This document shows, one piece after another, positions 5,914 to 10,608 of a stretch of DNA of 10,608 nt. This stretch comes from Acidobacteriota bacterium (GTDB lineage: Bacteria > Acidobacteriota > Blastocatellia > Pyrinomonadales > Pyrinomonadaceae). A model generated the notes under the pieces. The model was not told where the DNA came from, searched no databases, and saw nothing but the letters and a program-made list of their open reading frames with translations. The position numbers and the translations under genes are program-made. The stretch lies in the NCBI GenBank assembly GCA_023415725.1, contig JAEZJR010000331.1, forward strand, positions 1-10,608, read 5' to 3'. Numbering within the stretch: position 1 is the first letter of the stretch; each line of letters opens with the position of its first letter.

Positions 5914-8900
5914 TTACCGAACGGTATCCAAAGGCCTCCAGTCACCCGCCTGGATGAATGAGGCCCAATAGAACGGATGTCGGCGAGCGGGCTTTGCGAT
6001 CATTTGAAGCTGTACTTCCCTAAGCGAGTCGCCACGGCCGCGGCCGTCTTTAAGATTTCGGTAGTACGCTGACATAAGCTCCCTTGTTACCCGGTCACTG
6101 ACCGGCCATAGGCTCATCACCAGTGATTCTGCTCCGGCGAGCTGAAAGGCACGGCGCAACCCAAATACGCCTTCGCCCGTCTTCACCTCCCCCATGCCCG
6201 TATCGCATGCGGAGAGCACGACAAGCTTGGAACCTCGAAGGTCCAGGCCCGTGACTTCGAGCGCGGTAAGGATCCCGTCGTCGCTGTCGCCCGGCTTTCG
6301 AAGATTTGCCCCCGCAAGGGCAAGCCCGGATCGAAGAAGAGGATTATTTTTCGCAATGAAGTTGTCGACGGTTCGGCCGCCGACCCCGCTACCGCCCATG
6401 AGGCCAACAGGATTCTCCACAAAGAAACCATGAGTTGCGATATGGATGAATTTTGGCGAACGTACCTTGCGTAATTCCGACTCTTTTGCCAAAGTGCCTG
6501 CCAGAACCTTAACTGCGGGAAACATCGACTTGATCGCCTTTACTTCCTCTTCGGTTTCAGACAATGGAGTAAAAAACGTCTCGGTGAGGTCTCGGGCGGT
6601 CGTAATACTTCGTGCCCCCGTCGTGCTCTTGCCTGCGCTCTCATTCGGAATACCAAAGGCCGGATCGGCCACGACTACCGGCGTGCCCGCGGCGTCCGGA
6701 GTTTCTGAGAGTTTTAACAAGTCCCGGCCACTCGTCAAATAGCTGAATGTGAAGCTCTCGACAAGGAATTTACCCCGGGCGTCGGCGAAAGCCTCGAATG
6801 GCACAAGATTCAGGTCACCGTCAGGTGAGATGAGCAGATGTTTTGCCGAACCGATAGCTGCACGGAGCGGCTCGAAGATGTGTTCACCGGCGGTCGCAGC
6901 AAGTGTTTTAACGTTCCGGTTATATGGATCACGCAACGAAACTCTGAATTGGCGAAGCTCGCGATCGATCGCCGAAGCTTCGCCTAGGTCAAATGCTTTT
7001 ATGGTGCCGGAGTGATCGGTCACGAATGCCGCATACCGGGCATTCCGATATGGATCTCGAGGTTTCGAGCCGCCCATTGCGAATTCGAATCGCGAACGGT
7101 CGACGGGCCGATAAACGACGAATTCCAAAAGAACGGTATCGTCGGGTATGGAACGAGCGACGTCTTCGGGCTTGACCGTCCTCATCTGGTACTTGATCGC
7201 CCCGCCGCGAGCACTGATCTTCTTTTCGACATTTTCTCTTTCGCCCTCAAGTTGAGAGACCTTTGATCTGAAAACCTCCACTTTCTCTTCTCCCGGCCCC
7301 GCGATCACCAGCTTTGAGATCTTTTCATTCGCATCGCTCCACCTATCCAAAAGGCCACGATCTTCGCTATCGAGCCGGGTTCGCAACGCGCTGATCGTGT
7401 CGGACATAGAATCAAGGACGCGGCCCTTCCGCTGTAGGACAGATTCCATTCCGATCGGAGCAAATGTTTGACTTTGGTTTTTCGGATCGAAAACGATGGT
7501 CATAGCCAAGTCACTGATCAACGACAGGAAGTCGATATATTTAAGCTTTTCGATCTCGGATCCGGAGGTTAGGTTGAGACGAATATTGTACTCAAAGATC
7601 TCATTTGCTCGATTAAGCGCCGCGGCGGCTTTATCCGTTTTCCCCAACATCGAATAAAGGTTTGCGGCATTGGCGAGGGTGCCGCCCAGATGCGGGTGGT
7701 AAGGACCCTCGGTTCGCTCCTTTAAGGCAATAGTTTCCTCGAATAGGCGTTCGGCCGCTTCGAATTCGCCCTTGCCTTTCAAGATCACGGCGAGGAGATT
7801 TAACGGATACGTTACGTAAGGATGTTCCGGGCCCAGACTTTTCTTAAAACTTTCGAGGGAACGGCGACAGAACGGCTCTGCCTTTTCGAATTGCCCCGCA
7901 GAGGAATACAAAAGTGCGAGATTGTATAAGGACTGAGCGATATCAGGATGATCAGGGCGGAGTTTCGCCTCGCGGATAGCCAGTGCTCTCAGGTACATAG
8001 ATTCGGAACGATCAATGTCCCAGTTCGCGTTCACGGCGTTGTTTATCGCCGTGGCTACGTCAGGGTGATCAGGTCCGAGTGCCTTTTCCCTGATCGCGAG
8101 TACCCGCGTATAAAGTTCTACGGCCTTAGATTCGTCGCCCCTTAGGCGATGGACGTTACCTAGGTTATTCAGAACGCTCGCGACAAGCAGATGCTCGCGA
8201 TCGAGTGACCGTTCCCGGATGGCGAGAGCACGTTCGAATAGCGCTGTAGCCTCAGGGTATCGTCCCAACTCCTTATAGATCAACCCGTAGTTGTTGTAGA
8301 TGGACGCCAAAGATACATGGTCCGGGCCAAGGGCTTTCGAACGGTTATCTATCGCTTTTCGGTAATACTCTTCTGCCTTGGCGTAATCGGGAATATCGCT
8401 GTAAATATTACCAACGGTGAATAATGCCAACCCTACATCCGGGTGCTCCGGGCCAAGTTCGCGCTCTCGGATCTGGAGGCACCGCATTGCGAGCTGCATC
8501 GCCTCTGCGTATTTTGCAGCTCGCCAAAGTTGGGTCGATGAGACGAGGAGACGGCGTGCTTCGTCCAGCGCCCGGTCTTTATCTGTAGCCGGCCTGCTTT
8601 CTTTGAAATTCAGAACAAATTTACCCGGAGCGGCTCCTCTTTGCCTGGGCTCCACCGAAAAGACGACCGGCTCGTTGGCAGTCGAACAAACAAACTCGAC
8701 CGTTTCCTCACCCGTACTGCGGGGATCTGCGTCGAAGTCGAGGACCGGCGTGCCCTGAGGGCCCAAAACGCGCGCGCCAACGTCAATGCCGATCTGTTCA
8801 ATGGTTAATTTGAAATAGGAACTTCCGGCACACTCCACCCGAAAATCATTTCGCTGGCCGCCGGCGGTTTGCCGCTCAACGATCTCGCCTTGACGAATGA

Positions 8901-9033
8901 TCTGAGGCGATTTGGATTCTGGCGTTTGAGTCTGCGACAAAACCGGCCACGTAACAACAAGGCCGGATACGCAAAGGATCACCAGCCTCAGGGAAGACTG
9001 CGTGAGGGAAAACTCTTCTCCTCGGATCAGCAT
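5914..9033 (-). CDS. Exported TPR-CHAT caspase-like protease
   Basis: A 1039-residue multidomain protein. Residues about 14-34 form a signal peptide or membrane anchor (likely cleavage near VLS-Q). Residues about 45-145 are a beta-rich domain resembling the PPC-type domain of secreted bacterial proteins. Residues about 160-485 hold at least seven kinesin-light-chain-like TPRs of 42 residues, recognisable by GP(E/D)HP boxes. A helical linker (about 485-640, partly coiled coil) leads to the C-terminal CHAT domain (about 715-1035), a caspase-like cysteine peptidase. The dyad is intact: H868 in IHIATHGFF and C943 in LSACDTG, and the usual end motif YWASFIQAGD is present. TPRs are known in other CHAT proteins to sense or bind partners. 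The ATG at 9033 has a good ribosome site, TGAGGTG. It lies 41 bp after the membrane-partner gene, so the two are probably co-transcribed. Substrate unknown; an export signal on a caspase-like protease implies an envelope target. Confidence 0.92.
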   Translation of the reverse strand: MLIRGEEFSLTQSSLRLVILCVSGLVVTWPVLSQTQTPESKSPQIIRQGEIVERQTAGGQRNDFRVECAGSSYFKLTIEQIGIDVGARVLGPQGTPVLDFDADPRSTGEETVEFVCSTANEPVVFSVEPRQRGAAPGKFVLNFKESRPATDKDRALDEARRLLVSSTQLWRAAKYAEAMQLAMRCLQIRERELGPEHPDVGLALFTVGNIYSDIPDYAKAEEYYRKAIDNRSKALGPDHVSLASIYNNYGLIYKELGRYPEATALFERALAIRERSLDREHLLVASVLNNLGNVHRLRGDESKAVELYTRVLAIREKALGPDHPDVATAINNAVNANWDIDRSESMYLRALAIREAKLRPDHPDIAQSLYNLALLYSSAGQFEKAEPFCRRSLESFKKSLGPEHPYVTYPLNLLAVILKGKGEFEAAERLFEETIALKERTEGPYHPHLGGTLANAANLYSMLGKTDKAAAALNRANEIFEYNIRLNLTSGSEIEKLKYIDFLSLISDLAMTIVFDPKNQSQTFAPIGMESVLQRKGRVLDSMSDTISALRTRLDSEDRGLLDRWSDANEKISKLVIAGPGEEKVEVFRSKVSQLEGERENVEKKISARGGAIKYQMRTVKPEDVARSIPDDTVLLEFVVYRPVDRSRFEFAMGGSKPRDPYRNARYAAFVTDHSGTIKAFDLGEASAIDRELRQFRVSLRDPYNRNVKTLAATAGEHIFEPLRAAIGSAKHLLISPDGDLNLVPFEAFADARGKFLVESFTFSYLTSGRDLLKLSETPDAAGTPVVVADPAFGIPNESAGKSTTGARSITTARDLTETFFTPLSETEEEVKAIKSMFPAVKVLAGTLAKESELRKVRSPKFIHIATHGFFVENPVGLMGGSGVGGRTVDNFIAKNNPLLRSGLALAGANLRKPGDSDDGILTALEVTGLDLRGSKLVVLSACDTGMGEVKTGEGVFGLRRAFQLAGAESLVMSLWPVSDRVTRELMSAYYRNLKDGRGRGDSLREVQLQMIAKPARRHPFYWASFIQAGDWRPLDTVR
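7580..8556 (-). repeat. TPR array, about 126-bp period, inside the CHAT gene
   Basis: Diverged tandem coding repeats. Counting from equivalent residues of the GP(E/D)HP box (195, 237, 279, 321, 360, 402, 444), the period is 42 residues except for one unit of 39 (321 to 360). The short unit lost three residues in the turn between its two helices, around INNAVNANWDIDRSES. The copies have diverged in sequence, so the array is old. Confidence 0.8.
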
Positions 9034-9074
9034 TGAACACCTCAGTTCGTTTGGATTTCGGGTGATTCAAAGAA

Positions 9075-10028
9075 TTATGGCGCAACCCTGAAGAAATAGT
9101 CACCAACTTTCTCCGGGCCATCTTCCTTCGTGGAGCGGGACAAAGTGATCCTGTATTCGCCGGCGTTGAAAGCTTGAGCGGGAACCCGAATGTTCGCGGT
9201 CGAACCGGAAGTCCCTTTTCGAGTCGAAACTCTATGAGACGACCAGATCCTGGACTGGGTTCGTACGTTCACGATCTCCGCAGCTACAGGTCCCAAGTCC
9301 TCGGTCTCCAACCGCAGTTGGAATTCGGCTGTAATCGTCCGGGAAGGGATAACGATCGTTTGGTACGACGAACTTCGGAGAGCGGGGGTCAGTACAAATA
9401 TGGCGAGACCTGAAGGCGTTTCCTTTGGTTTGGCAGGCCGTGGCGTCGGCACTATGACAGGGCGACTCGGTGGCGTCACCGGATCGACGACCGGGCCTGC
9501 ATCGGGAACAGCTGCAGATTCCGCGGGAGCGGTTTGAGGCTCCGCGTTTCCTGTGTTTGATGCAGTTTGAGATATCGAATCTGCAGGGGCGATTTGCGCG
9601 ATCTCAGGGGATCGCCCACGGAAAATAGACCACGCGAAAGTGCCGATCAACAATAACAGAATAGCAGCGGCCCCGAACTGCATGACGAAAAACCTCTGCC
9701 TGAACAGGTCGAAGAACGACGCTTTTTCTTGTGTTTGAACTGTCGCTGGATGCAACTCACCAGAATACCTTTCGAGCGCCTCCGCGAACCTCACCTTTTC
9801 ACGCCGGATCGGTGAGGTAAGGTAATTGGACTCAAACGCCAACCTTTCGTCGGGGGTCAAACCCTTTGATACGTAGCAGTCGATCAGTTCCCTCTCTACG
9901 GCGCCTATGAGTTCCGAGTATTCATCCGAGAATGAAAGCTCGTCGAGCCGCTCCGCCTTTTCAGCCGAACTTTTTCCAAGAAGGTATTCGCGAATGTCCG
10001 CGTCCGTTATTTCGTTGATCGCCATCAT
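9075..10028 (-). CDS. Single-pass membrane protein, putative anti-sigma factor
   Basis: A 317-residue protein placed between a sigma factor and an exported protease. Residues 1-110 are charged and helical (DIREYLLG, VERELIDCYVSKGLTPDERLAFE) and should be cytoplasmic, a suitable sigma-binding surface. A single membrane helix lies at about 113-136. It is followed by a Pro/Ala-rich linker (about 140-205) and a C-terminal beta-rich domain (about 206-317) that should lie in the periplasm. No HxxxCxxC zinc motif is present (only one Cys, at 51), so this is not a classical ZAS-type anti-sigma factor. The role rests on gene order and topology, not on a recognised domain. Two ATG codons sit in tandem at 10028 and 10025; the only nearby ribosome-like sequence (GGGGTGA) lies within a hairpin 6 nt upstream. 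The CHAT gene follows after 41 bp. Confidence 0.85.
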   Translation of the reverse strand: MMAINEITDADIREYLLGKSSAEKAERLDELSFSDEYSELIGAVERELIDCYVSKGLTPDERLAFESNYLTSPIRREKVRFAEALERYSGELHPATVQTQEKASFFDLFRQRFFVMQFGAAAILLLLIGTFAWSIFRGRSPEIAQIAPADSISQTASNTGNAEPQTAPAESAAVPDAGPVVDPVTPPSRPVIVPTPRPAKPKETPSGLAIFVLTPALRSSSYQTIVIPSRTITAEFQLRLETEDLGPVAAEIVNVRTQSRIWSSHRVSTRKGTSGSTANIRVPAQAFNAGEYRITLSRSTKEDGPEKVGDYFFRVAP

Positions 10029-10034
10029 TTATGA

Positions 10035-10050
10035 CGCGGGTCACCCCGCG
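10035..10050 (-). promoter_or_regulatory. GUGA-tetraloop hairpin before the anti-sigma-like gene
   Basis: On the minus strand CGCGGG-GTGA-CCCGCG forms a perfect 6-bp all-GC stem with a GNRA-type loop, six bases before ATG 10028. It includes the only G-rich stretch that could bind the ribosome. No T-run follows. It may set how much membrane protein is made relative to the sigma factor, or mark an RNA processing site; both are inference. Confidence 0.55.
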
Positions 10051-10079
10051 ATCAATATGTTAAGACGAAAATGCCGAAT

Positions 10080-10608
10080 TCATTTCGCGCGTTCGATGCA
10101 CTTTCTAACGCAATTTTCTAGCCGTTCCCGGATCCTGAACGTCCGAATGCTTAGAGCGTTTAGCGTAAGTCCGAGCTTTGCAGCTAGACGCTGGCGATTC
10201 TCGATTTTCGCCCTTAATTCACCCTGGTAATAACCGATAACCAGCTCTCGCCTTTGTTCGTCCAACTCCGACATGCATCTTTCGAGGCATCTGAGGGAGT
10301 TTTCACGCTCCTGAATCTCATCGTCGTCCGGCCTCTTCCCTGTTAGATATACAGTCGAGACTTTTTCAATATTTTCCTCTGAGACCTCACGAGCACGGCC
10401 AGAGCGAACATATTCGAGAAATACGAATTTTGCGACCGCATAGCAAAACTTCGCGGGCGACTCAGACTCGATCGTCCCCTCCTCTTCGAGCCGTCTCTGA
10501 ACGCGATTCAATGTTTCGTCAGCTAGTGCGTCCGCGTCTCGACAGCCCTTTCGGTCGAAATAGGCCACGAGCCTGCGTCTCACCTCAAGATACGACTCTC
10601 CATTAGTG
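10080..10608 (-). CDS. Sigma-70 family sigma factor, N-terminus beyond window
   Basis: Transcription initiation factor of the kind abundant in Acidobacteriota, resembling ECF sigma factors. About 175 codons are visible. The reading frame has no stop up to the window edge, and the codons before the GTG at 10583 read as plausible protein (GESYLEV leading into RRRLVAYFDRKGC), so the true start lies outside; GTG 10583 is unlikely to be the real one. The visible N-terminal part (YF..KGC.DADALADETLNRV) is a region-2-like segment. The C-terminal 60 residues (RLAAKLGLTLNALSIRTFRIRERLENCV) form a region-4-like helix-turn-helix for -35 recognition. Between them is an acidic segment (GKRPDDDEIQERE). The membrane-partner gene begins 51 bp later, the arrangement expected for a sigma factor and its regulator. 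Confidence 0.85.
   Translation of the reverse strand, partial: TNGESYLEVRRRLVAYFDRKGCRDADALADETLNRVQRRLEEEGTIESESPAKFCYAVAKFVFLEYVRSGRAREVSEENIEKVSTVYLTGKRPDDDEIQERENSLRCLERCMSELDEQRRELVIGYYQGELRAKIENRQRLAAKLGLTLNALSIRTFRIRERLENCVRKCIERAK

Noticed and set aside
10080..10583. Complete sigma factor starting at GTG 10583
   Set aside because: The frame continues open to the window end with family-like residues (YLEVRRRL), so the start is outside the window.

Overview
The window looks like chromosomal DNA from an Acidobacteriota bacterium, most likely a Blastocatellia/Pyrinomonadaceae-type soil lineage. I infer this from the gene families, not from a marker gene. Base composition is close to half GC, Shine-Dalgarno sites are AGGAG/GGAGG-like, and the gene content is typical of that phylum: a secreted TPR-CHAT protease, a sigma-70-like regulator of the large acidobacterial type with a membrane partner, a secreted prolyl oligopeptidase and a PsbP/Mog1-like lipoprotein. 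No tRNA, rRNA, CRISPR array, insertion sequence or phage gene is visible.

Left end (1-702). A small minus-strand gene (46-315) encodes an 89-residue exported protein. Its predicted mature form begins and ends with the hexapeptide GIIVAG, which occurs four times. A 387-bp region follows with no credible gene; it separates this gene from a divergent plus-strand gene.

Plus-strand pair (703-5179). First comes a membrane-anchored GGDEF-EAL protein with intact cyclase and phosphodiesterase signatures but no I-site arginine. Close behind it is a secreted S9A prolyl oligopeptidase. A large interrupted hairpin (3004-3055) ends on the base before the preferred ATG of the peptidase. A strong bidirectional terminator (5199-5234) separates this pair from the genes arriving on the other strand.

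Minus-strand cluster (10608 down to 5253). In order of transcription: a sigma-70 family regulator (cut by the window end), a single-pass membrane protein placed like an anti-sigma factor but with no zinc-binding motif, a 1039-residue secreted protein (beta domain, seven or more 42-residue TPRs, complete CHAT protease with His/Cys dyad), and a PsbP/Mog1-like lipoprotein. The gaps are 51, 41 and 106 bp. The simplest reading is an envelope signalling module: a sigma factor controlled by a membrane partner, with an exported caspase-like protease as effector or sensor.

The two most unusual items are the GIIVAG-repeat secreted protein and the sigma / membrane partner / exported CHAT protease module. 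A functional link between them is only a hypothesis.
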